NCBI GenBank assembly: GCA_900540335.1
Contig: UQFC01000014.1
Location: 1 to 38,385, forward strand
Origin: an uncultured Clostridium sp.
GTDB taxonomy: Bacteria > Bacillota > Clostridia > Lachnospirales > Lachnospiraceae
Reading direction: 5' to 3'
DNA length: 38,385 nt
Shown here: positions 9,281 to 17,972 of the stretch, piece after piece
Layout: every line of letters begins with the position of its first letter
How positions within the stretch are numbered: the stretch's first letter is position 1
The notes under the pieces: generated by a model
The model's input: only the letters and a program-made list of their open reading frames with translations
The model's database searches: none
Told to the model about the DNA's origin: nothing
Program-made: the position numbers and the translations under genes

Positions 9281-9979
9281 ATGATGAGACATATGAAAAT
9301 GAAAGAACTGCCAAACAGTTCCAGGCCCTATGAGCGGTGTATGCAGGAGGGAGCAGAGCATCTGACAGACGCAGAGCTTTTGTCCATTATTCTGCGTACC
9401 GGCTCAAAGGGAGAGAGTTCTCTGGAACTGGCAGAACGGATTCTGGCCTTAAACTGCCCTGGAGAGGGTATTTTAGGGCTTTTGCATCTTTCCCTGCCGC
9501 AGCTGATGTCTGTGAAGGGAATCGGAAAGGTGAAGGGGATTCAGCTGATGTGTATCGGCGAGCTTTCCCGCAGAATCTGGAAAAAGAAGCAGTTGGAAAG
9601 AACCATACGATTTGAGGAACCGGAACAGGTTGCGGCATATTATCAGGAGGATCTGCGCCATATGGAGCAGGAACAGTTTTTTCTGATGATGTTTAATACC
9701 CGTCAGATGCTGATTGGAGAGCGGATGATGTCCAAGGGCACGGTCAATGCATCGCTAGCCGGTACCAGAGAGATTTTTATTGAGGCACTGCGCTATCAGG
9801 CTGTGAGTCTGATTCTGGTGCACAATCACCCCAGCGGAGATCCGGAGCCCAGTAAAGAGGATATTCTTTTAACAGAACGGGTCCGCAAAGCCGGAGAGCT
9901 GATGGGGATCCGTCTTTTGGATCATATTGTGATTGGAGACAGCGCTTATGTCAGTATGAAAGAACGAGGATTGTTATAA
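9281..9979 (+). CDS. radC: RadC family JAB-domain protein
   Basis: The 232-residue protein has an N-terminal helix-hairpin-helix region (SVKGIGKVKGIQL) and a C-terminal JAB/MPN metalloprotease-like domain. The latter shows the metal-ligand signature HNHPSGDPEPS followed by LLDHIVIGD. RadC's biochemical role is unsettled and its old link to DNA repair was withdrawn. Its position directly before mreC is conserved in Bacillus and clostridia. AAGGAGG at 9272-9278 sits very close to the first ATG, so the second ATG at 9284 or that at 9293 may be used. The stop directly abuts the mreC start. Confidence 0.93.
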   Translation: MMRHMKMKELPNSSRPYERCMQEGAEHLTDAELLSIILRTGSKGESSLELAERILALNCPGEGILGLLHLSLPQLMSVKGIGKVKGIQLMCIGELSRRIWKKKQLERTIRFEEPEQVAAYYQEDLRHMEQEQFFLMMFNTRQMLIGERMMSKGTVNASLAGTREIFIEALRYQAVSLILVHNHPSGDPEPSKEDILLTERVRKAGELMGIRLLDHIVIGDSAYVSMKERGLL

Positions 9980-11200
9980 ATGGAGTCAAAACGCAGTAAA
10001 TACGTTTTAATTGGTCTGTCGGTATTCTGCATCATTCTGATAGTGGTTACCTCTTTTGTGGACGGATTTCTGAATCCGCTGAGAACCAGTATCGGCTTTT
10101 TTCTGAATCCCATTCAGTCAGGTGTAAACAAGGCAGGGACATCCCTGTACAATGGTATCAGCAACTTCAGCAGACTGAAGGGCGCTATGGATGAAAAAGA
10201 GGTTCTTCAGGCTCAGATTGATCAGCTGATTGAGGAAAACAGCCGTCTTCAGTCTGAGCAGTTTGAACTGGAGCGCCTGCGTCAGCTTTATGAGCTGGAT
10301 CAGGAGTATATGCAGTACGAAAAAATCGGCGCCCGGGTTATTGCCAAGGATTCCGGGGACTGGTTCCAGGTATTCCGCATTGACAAGGGAGCTGCAGACG
10401 GAGTCCGGGTGGATGCCAATGTTATGGCCGGAGGCGGTCTGGTAGGCATTGTCACGGATGTAGGCGCTCACTACGCTACGGTGCGTTCAATCATTGACGA
10501 TGTAAGCCGTGTCAGCGCCATGGCCCAGCAGTCAGGGGATTCCTGTATTGTGGCCGGAGATCTGACTCTGTTCGGAGAAGGACGCCTCAGGATTACAAAT
10601 ATTGCTACGGACGGGGATATTAAAAACGGAGACAGAATTGTCACATCGAATATCAGTTCCAAATTCCTTCCGGGAATTCTGATTGGATATGCATCTGACA
10701 TTACGACAGATTCCACAAGACTTACGAAATCAGGATACCTGGTTCCGGTGGCCCAGTTTGACAGCCTTCAGGAGGTTCTGGTAATTACAGAGCTGAAGGC
10801 GGAGATGACTCAGGATGAAATGATTCAGGCGCATATCAGCCGTCAGGAAACAGAAAGCGCAGTCCAGGACGGAACCGGAGAAGGGACGGCTTCAGATGAA
10901 GCGGCAGAGACCTCTCCGGCAGAAGGTTCTGAAAGCGGAACCGGGGAGACGCAGAGCCGTCCGGCAGAAACCTCTGCACCGGCAGAAACAAAGGCTGAAA
11001 GACAGGAGAGAGAGACAGAAGCATCGTCAAACAGAGAAACTTCACCTTCCCGCAGAGAAAACAATGAAGGTGTCCAGGCCCGTCAGGAACAGCCGGCTCC
11101 TTCCCAGGGAGAGGTTCAGATCCAGGCGTTTCCGGGACCGCAGGGAGATCCGGTTTCTCCGGCGGCGCCCGGGGCAGGTCCGTCAGGTCAGGGGGAATAA
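9980..11200 (+). CDS. mreC: Rod shape-determining protein MreC
   Basis: MreC is a single-pass membrane protein that links the MreB/MreD/RodA/PBP2 elongation machinery to the wall. Visible parts are a transmembrane helix (about residues 9-30), a coiled coil with Glu/Leu heptads (about 65-105) and the beta-rich MreC domain (about 115-275; MAGGGLVGIV and the later NGDRIVTSNISSKFLPGI). Past about residue 290 comes a tail of some 115 residues rich in Glu, Ser, Thr, Pro and Gln. It is not part of the family core and is predicted by eye to be disordered. The gene begins one base after radC and ends 2 bases before mreD. Confidence 0.95.
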   Translation: MESKRSKYVLIGLSVFCIILIVVTSFVDGFLNPLRTSIGFFLNPIQSGVNKAGTSLYNGISNFSRLKGAMDEKEVLQAQIDQLIEENSRLQSEQFELERLRQLYELDQEYMQYEKIGARVIAKDSGDWFQVFRIDKGAADGVRVDANVMAGGGLVGIVTDVGAHYATVRSIIDDVSRVSAMAQQSGDSCIVAGDLTLFGEGRLRITNIATDGDIKNGDRIVTSNISSKFLPGILIGYASDITTDSTRLTKSGYLVPVAQFDSLQEVLVITELKAEMTQDEMIQAHISRQETESAVQDGTGEGTASDEAAETSPAEGSESGTGETQSRPAETSAPAETKAERQERETEASSNRETSPSRRENNEGVQARQEQPAPSQGEVQIQAFPGPQGDPVSPAAPGAGPSGQGE

Positions 11201-11202
11201 AC

Positions 11203-11709
11203 ATGAAACGTTTTTTAATCAATGTGCTGCTGCTGGTACTGGCATTTACCATTCAGAATTGTGTGATACCGCTGATACCATTTTTGTCGGCATCACCGAA
11301 CCTGCTTCTGATTCTGACCTTTTCCTTCGGTTTCATCTATGGAAAAGAGGCGGGGATGTATTACGGACTTGTGGCAGGGATTCTGCTGGATTTGTTTTAC
11401 AGCGGTCCGTTCGGATTCTTTACCCTGCTTTTTGTGAATATCGGTTATTTTAACGGCATCTGCACCAAATACTATTATGAGGACTATATCAATCTTCCTC
11501 TGGTGATGAGCCTGGTAAACGAACTGATTTACAATGCCTATATTTATGTATTCCGGTTCCTGATCAGAAACCGTCTGGATATTTTCTACTATGTGCGGGA
11601 GATTGTGATTCCGGAGACTATTTTTACGGTAGTGACTACATTGCTGATTTACCGGTTCTTTCTGTTTACAAACAGAAGACTGGAAGAGATGGAAAACAGG
11701 AGAGACTGA
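11203..11709 (+). CDS. mreD: Rod shape-determining protein MreD
   Basis: This is a 168-residue integral membrane protein with about five hydrophobic segments. It carries the family pattern SPNLLLILTFSFGFIYGKEAG followed by GLVAGILLDLFYSGPFG. MreD partners MreC and the RodA-PBP2 synthase during side-wall growth. Its place between mreC and the PBP2 gene, only 2 and 5 bases away, supports the call. Confidence 0.93.
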   Translation: MKRFLINVLLLVLAFTIQNCVIPLIPFLSASPNLLLILTFSFGFIYGKEAGMYYGLVAGILLDLFYSGPFGFFTLLFVNIGYFNGICTKYYYEDYINLPLVMSLVNELIYNAYIYVFRFLIRNRLDIFYYVREIVIPETIFTVVTTLLIYRFFLFTNRRLEEMENRRD

Positions 11710-11714
11710 AAAAC

Positions 11715-14585
11715 GTGCTGAAGGATTTACTGGAAATATTACGGGAAACTGCAAAAAAGATACTGGGTTCACGGATTTTTGCACTGGCACTGGTGTTCAC
11801 CGGTATGTTTGCCATTTTGATTTTCAAGCTGTTTGATTTGCAGATTGTTAACGGGGAAAAATATCTGGACGAATATGTTCAGCTGACAGCCAAGACGGTG
11901 GATACACCGGGAACCCGCGGCAATATTTATGATCGCAATGGAAAGCTTCTGGCTTATAATGAGCTGGCCTACGTTGTCAGCATTCAGGATACAGGAGCTT
12001 ATCCGGACAGTGCTTCTATGAACAATATGCTGTTAAAGCTGGTGCATATTCTCAATCGCCACGGATACCGGGCGGAGGGACGCCTTGAGATTGCTCTGGA
12101 CGAAAACGGAGAGATGGTTTATACCTCCGGTTCTGATGCGGCAGTCAAGCGGTTCCTCCGGGATTACTACGGCAGACGTTCTGTGGATGAGCTGAAGCCG
12201 GAAGAGGCTTCTGCCACTGCAAGAGAGGCTTTTGAAACCAGGTATAACCGGTACAAGCTGGGCGAGATGAAGGATGAGAACGGGAATCCTGTGATTTTAA
12301 CAGATGATGAAGCTCTCCAGATTGTAGATATCCGGTATACCATGTCTCTGATTGCCTATAAAAAATATGAAACCAGTGTGATTACAGGGCAGATAGACGA
12401 GGAAACGGTTGCCGATATTATGGAGCATATGGATGAGCTCCAGGGTGTGGGAATTGAACAGACCACCATCCGCAAATACAATGACAGCGTTTACTTTGCG
12501 CCGATTATCGGATATACCGGAAAGGTGCAGGAGGAGCAGCTTCAGGAGCTGCAGAAGGAAAATCCGGATTACGTTATTAACGATGTGGTAGGACGGACCG
12601 GCATTGAGGCGTCCATGGAGCTGGAGCTTCAAGGCGGAAAGGGCCATACGGAGCTGATTGTCAATAACATGGGAAGTGTTATGGAGGTTGTTTCTGAGGT
12701 TCAGCCCACCACAGGAAATGATATTTATCTGACGATTGACCGGGATCTTCAGGTGGGAATTTATCATCTGATTGAACAGCAGCTGGCTGGTATTCTGGCA
12801 AAGGGACTTGTAAATGAGGACGTCAGCGCCATGGATGCCGTCGATGCTTCCAAAATCAAGATTCCGGTAAAAGACGCATATTACCAGCTGATCAATAACA
12901 ATGTACTTTCTCTGAGTAAAATGGCTCAGGAGGATGCCTCTGACATTGAAAAAGAGATTGACCGGACTTACCGGAGTTCAGAAGCTGCAATTCTCGAACA
13001 GCTTCGTTATGAGCTGATGAGTGAACACGCGGCTGTTATGAAGGATCTTCCCCAGGACATGATGGCTTATATGGTTTATATCTATAACTATCTTTCCTCC
13101 ACAGAGGTGGGGATTATCAATGAAAAAAATATTGATACGTCAGGCGACACCTACAATGCCTGGAAAAAAGATGAAATCAGTCTGCGGGATTATCTCTACA
13201 GCGGAATTGCCGATGGATGGATTGACACGACCAGACTGGAGGTGGAAAGCAAGTATTCCAACGCAGATGACATTTACGGAGTGCTTGTGGAGTATGTGCT
13301 GAGTCATCTGGAGGGAGATATTCACTTCACCAAACTGATTTACCGGTATCTGATTAACAATGGAGTCATTACGGGAAAACAGCTGTGTCTGGCCCTGTAT
13401 GCCCAGGGAGTTCTTCCTTATGATGAGAAGCAGGTACAGCTTTTAAGAGCCAATGGCAACGATTATGCATTTACCTTTATCCGGGATAAAATTGAAAATA
13501 TTGAACTGACACCGGCCCAGCTGGCGCTGGATCCCTGCACGGCAGGCGTGGTGATTACCGATGTAAATACAGGTGAGGTCCGGGCGCTGGTTACTTATCC
13601 CAGCTATGATAATAATAAAATGTCAGGTACTGTGGATGCGGCTTACTACAGCCAGCTGACCAATGATTTGTCACTTCCGCTTTATAACAACGCCACACAG
13701 GCAAAGAAGGCGCCGGGCTCTACCTTTAAGCCGATAACGGCTATTGCCGGTCTGGAAGAGGGTGTCATCGGTCTGGAGGAAACGATTGAGTGTACCGGAG
13801 AATACACAGAGGTAAGCCCGGCTATTAAGTGCTGGATTTATCCGGGCCGCCATGGTCCTCTGAATGTAGTAGGCGGTATTGCCAATTCCTGCAACTATTT
13901 TGTGGCAGAGGTGGCTCACCGGCTTTCTACCAATAAGGATGCTTTGATTTATTCTACGGATATGGGAATCGGCAAGCTGAGAGAGTATGCTTCCATGTTT
14001 GGTCTGAACCGGCCCTCCGGAATTGAAATTCCGGAAAGCATGCCGGAAATGACTACGGAGGATCCGGAGCGTTCTGCCATGGGTCAGGGAACCAATTCCT
14101 ATTCCAATGTTCAGCTTTCCCGTTATGTGGCAGCGATTGCCAATCGGGGAACCGTATTTGATCTGAGCCTTCTGGATAAGATGACAGACTCGGAAGGCAA
14201 TTTGATTCAGGATTACACACCGGAGGTGACCGGTCATGTTGAGATAGCAGATTCTACCTGGGATGCGGTCCAGCAGGGAATGCGGGGCGTAGTGGCAAAC
14301 GGTTCTGCAAAAAAGATTTTCCAGGATCTGGAGGTGGATATTGCAGGTAAAACAGGTACGGCTCAGGAGATCCGTACCAGAGGAAACCACGCATTCTTTA
14401 TCTCATACGGACCTTATACCAACCCGGAAATATGTGTAACGGTAAATATCCCTTATGGATATTCTTCGTCCAATGCGGCCATGGTCGCAAAGAACGTATA
14501 CCGCTTCTACTACGGATATACCGATTTGGATTATATTTTAAACACCGGCGCGCTGGATGTTTCCAATGTAACCATCGGAGACTGA
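11715..14585 (+). CDS. mrdA: Penicillin-binding protein 2 (class B transpeptidase)
   Basis: This is a class B PBP that cross-links peptidoglycan with RodA during elongation. An N-terminal membrane helix (about residues 19-39) is followed by the pedestal region with TPGTRGNIYDRNG. The transpeptidase motifs are Ser669-Thr-Phe-Lys672 in APGSTFKP, Ser725-Cys-Asn727 and Lys879-Thr-Gly. At 956 residues it is much longer than the 600-720 usual for PBP2. About 260 residues lie between the TIDRDLQ strand (near 340) and GVVITDVNTGEVRAL (near 609), which are normally adjacent. The start is GTG. It sits in the mreCD operon, which favours elongation-specific PBP2 over a septal PBP. Confidence 0.92.
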   Translation: MLKDLLEILRETAKKILGSRIFALALVFTGMFAILIFKLFDLQIVNGEKYLDEYVQLTAKTVDTPGTRGNIYDRNGKLLAYNELAYVVSIQDTGAYPDSASMNNMLLKLVHILNRHGYRAEGRLEIALDENGEMVYTSGSDAAVKRFLRDYYGRRSVDELKPEEASATAREAFETRYNRYKLGEMKDENGNPVILTDDEALQIVDIRYTMSLIAYKKYETSVITGQIDEETVADIMEHMDELQGVGIEQTTIRKYNDSVYFAPIIGYTGKVQEEQLQELQKENPDYVINDVVGRTGIEASMELELQGGKGHTELIVNNMGSVMEVVSEVQPTTGNDIYLTIDRDLQVGIYHLIEQQLAGILAKGLVNEDVSAMDAVDASKIKIPVKDAYYQLINNNVLSLSKMAQEDASDIEKEIDRTYRSSEAAILEQLRYELMSEHAAVMKDLPQDMMAYMVYIYNYLSSTEVGIINEKNIDTSGDTYNAWKKDEISLRDYLYSGIADGWIDTTRLEVESKYSNADDIYGVLVEYVLSHLEGDIHFTKLIYRYLINNGVITGKQLCLALYAQGVLPYDEKQVQLLRANGNDYAFTFIRDKIENIELTPAQLALDPCTAGVVITDVNTGEVRALVTYPSYDNNKMSGTVDAAYYSQLTNDLSLPLYNNATQAKKAPGSTFKPITAIAGLEEGVIGLEETIECTGEYTEVSPAIKCWIYPGRHGPLNVVGGIANSCNYFVAEVAHRLSTNKDALIYSTDMGIGKLREYASMFGLNRPSGIEIPESMPEMTTEDPERSAMGQGTNSYSNVQLSRYVAAIANRGTVFDLSLLDKMTDSEGNLIQDYTPEVTGHVEIADSTWDAVQQGMRGVVANGSAKKIFQDLEVDIAGKTGTAQEIRTRGNHAFFISYGPYTNPEICVTVNIPYGYSSSNAAMVAKNVYRFYYGYTDLDYILNTGALDVSNVTIGD

Positions 14586-14613
14586 TATTTTTGATGGAAA
14601 GCGGGGAAGAAAT

Positions 14614-15279
14614 TTGAAAAACAAAATTGTGATCAAAAGCAGCAAGTCAGGTATGACAGTGATCCTGGATCCCGACTGCGGATTTGAGGAGCTGCTCGAG
14701 GAGCTTGCATCCAAATTCCGGGAAAATGCCAGATTCTGGGGAAATATCCAGATGGCTCTGATGCTGGAGGGAAGGGAGCTTACTGCAAAAGAAGAGTTTC
14801 AGATTGTCAATACGATTACAGAGAATTCCGGGGTAGAGATTTTGTGTCTGATTGATCACGACGCAAACCGGATTGAACGGTGTGAAAAAGCGCTGAATCA
14901 GAAACTGATGGAGCTGTCCGCGAGAACAGGCCAGTTCTACCGCGGAAGTCTTCACCGGGGAGAATCCCTGGAATCAGAAGCCAGCGTTGTGGTGATTGGA
15001 GATGTTCATCACGGCGCCAGAGTAACGGCGAAAGGCAATATCATTATTCTGGGAGAACTGCGTGGAACAGCCCACGCAGGTGTTTCCGGAAACCGGGAAG
15101 CGGTTGTGGCTGCCATGGAAATGGCGCCTCTTCAGATTAAAATTGCTGACCTTGGCATGCATTATGGCGACAAGGGCAGAAAGCTGGGCCGCGGTCCGAT
15201 GATAGCAAGTGTTGAAAATTGTAATATTTGTACGAAAGCCATAAAAAAATCTTATTTTAGTCTATTAAATTTGAATTAA
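14614..15279 (+). CDS. minC: Septum site-determining protein MinC
   Basis: MinC is the FtsZ-polymerisation inhibitor that MinD brings to the membrane to block polar division. The 221-residue protein has an N-terminal domain (about 1-105) and a C-terminal beta-helix domain with VVIGDVHHGARV and the signature LGELRGTAHAG. The start is TTG with GGGGAAGA just upstream; an earlier ATG at 14594 is out of frame and stops at once. The C-terminus (IASVENCNIC onward) diverges from common MinC endings but still aligns with the expected final strands. minD begins 63 bases later. Confidence 0.93.
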   Translation: MKNKIVIKSSKSGMTVILDPDCGFEELLEELASKFRENARFWGNIQMALMLEGRELTAKEEFQIVNTITENSGVEILCLIDHDANRIERCEKALNQKLMELSARTGQFYRGSLHRGESLESEASVVVIGDVHHGARVTAKGNIIILGELRGTAHAGVSGNREAVVAAMEMAPLQIKIADLGMHYGDKGRKLGRGPMIASVENCNICTKAIKKSYFSLLNLN

Positions 15280-15342
15280 TACTGGAAATATTTGTGATTT
15301 TCATGTAAAATGGATAGGTAGAAAATTTTCAGGAGGATAGCT

Positions 15343-16134
15343 ATGAGCGAAGTCATGGTAATTACTTCTGGAAAAGGCGGGGTCGGCAAGACTACCACCA
15401 CTGCCAACATCGGGACAGGCCTGGCACTGCTGGGATACAGCGTTGTGCTGATTGATACAGATATCGGCCTGCGCAATCTGGATGTGGTAATGGGACTGGA
15501 AAACCGGATTATATATAATCTGGTGGATGTGGTAGAAGGCAATTGCCGTATGAAGCAGGCCCTGATAAGAGACAAAAGATGTCAGAACCTTTATCTGCTG
15601 CCGTCAGCCCAGACCAGGGACAAGTCCTCTGTGAATCCGGGGCAGATGCGCAAGCTTGTGGAGGATTTGAGAGAAGAGTTTGATTATATTCTTCTGGACT
15701 GCCCGGCAGGAATCGAGCAGGGCTTCCAGAACGCCATAGCCGGTGCAGACCGGGCTTTGGTGGTGACAACACCTGAGGTATCTGCCATTCGTGATGCAGA
15801 TCGCATCATCGGCCTTCTTGAGGCTGCTCAGATGCAGGAGATCGACCTGATTGTGAATCGGGTGCGGATGGATATGGTGCGCAGAGGGGATATGATGTCG
15901 GTAGCAGACGTGGCCGATATTCTGGCAGTGAATGTCATAGGAGCGGTACCGGATGACGAGGACGTTGTAATCTCTGCAAATCAGGGAGAACCTTTGGTGG
16001 ACACGGATACTGTGGCCGGGCAGGCGTATTTGAACATCTGCAAACGAATCACAGGAGAATCTGTGCCGTTTCTTGATTTGGATCCTCATCGGGGAATTCT
16101 GGTTCGCATTTCCGGCTTTTTGAAAAGAGCATAG
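15343..16134 (+). CDS. minD: Septum site-determining ATPase MinD
   Basis: This 263-residue ParA/MinD ATPase binds the membrane in its ATP form, activates MinC and is released by MinE. The deviant Walker A is SGKGGVGKTTTTANIG (from about residue 9) with the signature lysine. IDTDIGLRNLDVVMGLE and LLDCPAGIEQGF are the switch motifs. The C-terminal GILVRISGFLKRA is the amphipathic membrane-targeting helix. A GGAGG-type RBS precedes the ATG. minE follows 11 bases later. Confidence 0.97.
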   Translation: MSEVMVITSGKGGVGKTTTTANIGTGLALLGYSVVLIDTDIGLRNLDVVMGLENRIIYNLVDVVEGNCRMKQALIRDKRCQNLYLLPSAQTRDKSSVNPGQMRKLVEDLREEFDYILLDCPAGIEQGFQNAIAGADRALVVTTPEVSAIRDADRIIGLLEAAQMQEIDLIVNRVRMDMVRRGDMMSVADVADILAVNVIGAVPDDEDVVISANQGEPLVDTDTVAGQAYLNICKRITGESVPFLDLDPHRGILVRISGFLKRA

Positions 16135-16145
16135 GAGGGCGTGCC

Positions 16146-16436
16146 ATGATGAGACAGATGATTTTGTTTCACAAAAGCAATTCCGGTGCGATTGCGCGCA
16201 GCCGTCTGAAGCTTCTTCTTATCGCAGACAAAGCGTATGTAAGCCCGGGACTGTTAAACCGGATCCGGGACGATTTGGTTGTGGTTTTATCCCGTTATGC
16301 GGAAGTGGATTCCGGCCAGATGGATCTTCGTCTGACCAGAATGGAAGCTGCGGGAACCAGAGAGGGACTGCCGGTTCTGTCTGCCACCTTCCCTATCCGT
16401 CAATTTACAGCTAAGAGGAATGAAGAATGCTTTTAA
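16146..16436 (+). CDS. minE: Cell division topological specificity factor MinE
   Basis: This 96-residue protein stimulates MinD ATPase and drives pole-to-pole oscillation of MinCD. The N-terminal anti-MinCD helix region contains AIARSRLKLLLIADK, followed by the topological domain with LSRYAEVD. MinE is absent from Bacillus but present in many clostridia, where it implies an oscillating Min system. The 3' end overlaps the rodA start by 10 bases, suggesting translational coupling. Confidence 0.95.
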   Translation: MMRQMILFHKSNSGAIARSRLKLLLIADKAYVSPGLLNRIRDDLVVVLSRYAEVDSGQMDLRLTRMEAAGTREGLPVLSATFPIRQFTAKRNEECF

Positions 16437-17548
16437 ATTATAACTTCAGGAATTACAACTACCGTTTATTCCTTTATGTGTTACTGCTGAATATTCTGGG
16501 CGTGCTTTTGATTAGAAGCGCCACAAACCAGGATATGGCTGTAGTTGGGAAACAGATGATGGGAATTGCTGTGGGACTGGTGCTTGTAATAGGACTGTCC
16601 CTGTTTGATTACCACAGAGTTCTGTCCTTTGCACCTGTGATATACGGGATTTGCATTGCGGGGCTGATTGCCGTGCTTGTAATGGGAGTCAGCCGCGGAG
16701 GGGCAACCAGATGGCTTGTGCTTCCGGGAGTCGGACAGATACAGCCCTCTGAATTTGCAAAAATCGGTCTGATCGTATTTTTCTCCTGTTTTTTTTCAAA
16801 AAATCAGGAGAAGATCAACCGGCCGGCTGTGCTGGCCCTTGGTGCAGCGTTATATCTGCTTGTGTTTCTTCTGATTTATGAACAGCCGGATTTGTCAACG
16901 GATCTGGTAACCATGTTTGTTTTTTTGTGTATGCTGTTTGCAGCCGGTATCAGCTACCGCTGGATTTTAGGCGGACTGGCCGTTGTGATTCCCTGCAGTA
17001 TCCTGTTTGTTTATCTTCTGCAGTATAATATGGTTCCTTTTCTTCATGAATATCAGGCAAAGAGGATTCTGGCATTCGTGAATCCCAGCCAGTATGCGGA
17101 GGCAAACCTGCAGCAGAAGAATTCCATTATGGCCATTGGTTCCGGTATGCTGCATGGAAAAGGCCTGAACAACAACACGCTGGCTTCTGTTAAAAACGGA
17201 AATTTTCTTTCAGAGGAACAGACGGATTTTATTTTTGCAGTTATTGGCGAGGAGCTTGGCTTTATCGGCTGCGCTCTGGTAATCCTTTTGATTGCTCTGA
17301 TTGTTTATGAATGTCTGATTATGGCAGCCAGGGCAAAAGATATGGCAGGAAGGCTTCTCTGTGTAGGGCTGGCAGGACAGCTGGCATTTCAGAGCTTTTC
17401 CAATATTGCAGTGGCAACCGGAATTTTTCCCAATACGGGACTTCCTCTTCCTTTTATCAGCTATGGAGTCAGTTCCCTGATAGGAAGTTATTTCGGTATT
17501 GGCATTGCATTAAATGTTGGTCTTCAACGAAGAAACAGTAACTACTAA
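16427..17548 (+). CDS. rodA: SEDS glycosyltransferase, RodA/FtsW family (probably RodA)
   Basis: This 373-residue polytopic membrane protein of the SEDS family polymerises lipid II into glycan strands. Family motifs include GATRWLVLPGVGQIQPSEFAKIG, the periplasmic loop with EEQTDFIFAVIGEELGFIG and the C-terminal GLPLPFISYGVSSL. RodA, FtsW and SpoVE are hard to separate by eye. RodA is chosen because the gene shares an operon with mreCD and PBP2. The start overlaps the end of minE. Confidence 0.9.
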   Translation: MLLNYNFRNYNYRLFLYVLLLNILGVLLIRSATNQDMAVVGKQMMGIAVGLVLVIGLSLFDYHRVLSFAPVIYGICIAGLIAVLVMGVSRGGATRWLVLPGVGQIQPSEFAKIGLIVFFSCFFSKNQEKINRPAVLALGAALYLLVFLLIYEQPDLSTDLVTMFVFLCMLFAAGISYRWILGGLAVVIPCSILFVYLLQYNMVPFLHEYQAKRILAFVNPSQYAEANLQQKNSIMAIGSGMLHGKGLNNNTLASVKNGNFLSEEQTDFIFAVIGEELGFIGCALVILLIALIVYECLIMAARAKDMAGRLLCVGLAGQLAFQSFSNIAVATGIFPNTGLPLPFISYGVSSLIGSYFGIGIALNVGLQRRNSNY

Positions 17549-17565
17549 AGGAGGTTATTTATCAT

Positions 17566-17961
17566 ATGAATATCGGTTTGATTGCACATGATTCAAAGAA
17601 AAAGCTGATGCAGAATTTCTGCATCGCATACAGAGGAATCCTCTCTAAACATGAGCTTTACGCGACAGGTACAACCGGCCGTCTGGTAGAGGAGGTTACC
17701 AATCTGAATGTCCATAAGTATCTGGCAGGTCATCTGGGCGGACAGCAGCAGCTGGCATCTCAGATCGAGCATAACGAAATGGATATGGTGATTTTTCTTC
17801 GGGATCCGCTGACACCAAAGTCCCATGAACCTAACGTAAATGATGTCGTTCGTCTGTGCGATACCTACAATATTCCTCTGGCTACCAATCTGGCTACAGC
17901 AGAGCTGCTGATTCGTGCTCTTGGCCGCGGTGATTTGGAATGGCGTGAGATGTATCGATAG
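17566..17961 (+). CDS. mgsA: Methylglyoxal synthase MgsA
   Basis: MgsA converts dihydroxyacetone phosphate to methylglyoxal and phosphate, a bypass of lower glycolysis that relieves sugar-phosphate stress. The 131-residue length matches the family. The sequence carries IGLIAHDSKK, the phosphate-binding ATGTTGRL, the GGQQQLA segment and the catalytic-aspartate region FLRDPLTPKSHEPN. A strong AAAGGAGG RBS lies upstream. It sits between rodA and a D,D-carboxypeptidase gene, 17 bases after the former. Confidence 0.97.
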   Translation: MNIGLIAHDSKKKLMQNFCIAYRGILSKHELYATGTTGRLVEEVTNLNVHKYLAGHLGGQQQLASQIEHNEMDMVIFLRDPLTPKSHEPNVNDVVRLCDTYNIPLATNLATAELLIRALGRGDLEWREMYR

Positions 17962-17972
17962 GAGAATATGGT

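Noticed and set aside
14614..15279. Possible frameshift at the 3' end of minC
   Set aside because: The last 40 residues look unusual at first, but the other two frames hit stops quickly and the present frame still aligns with the expected final strands of MinC.
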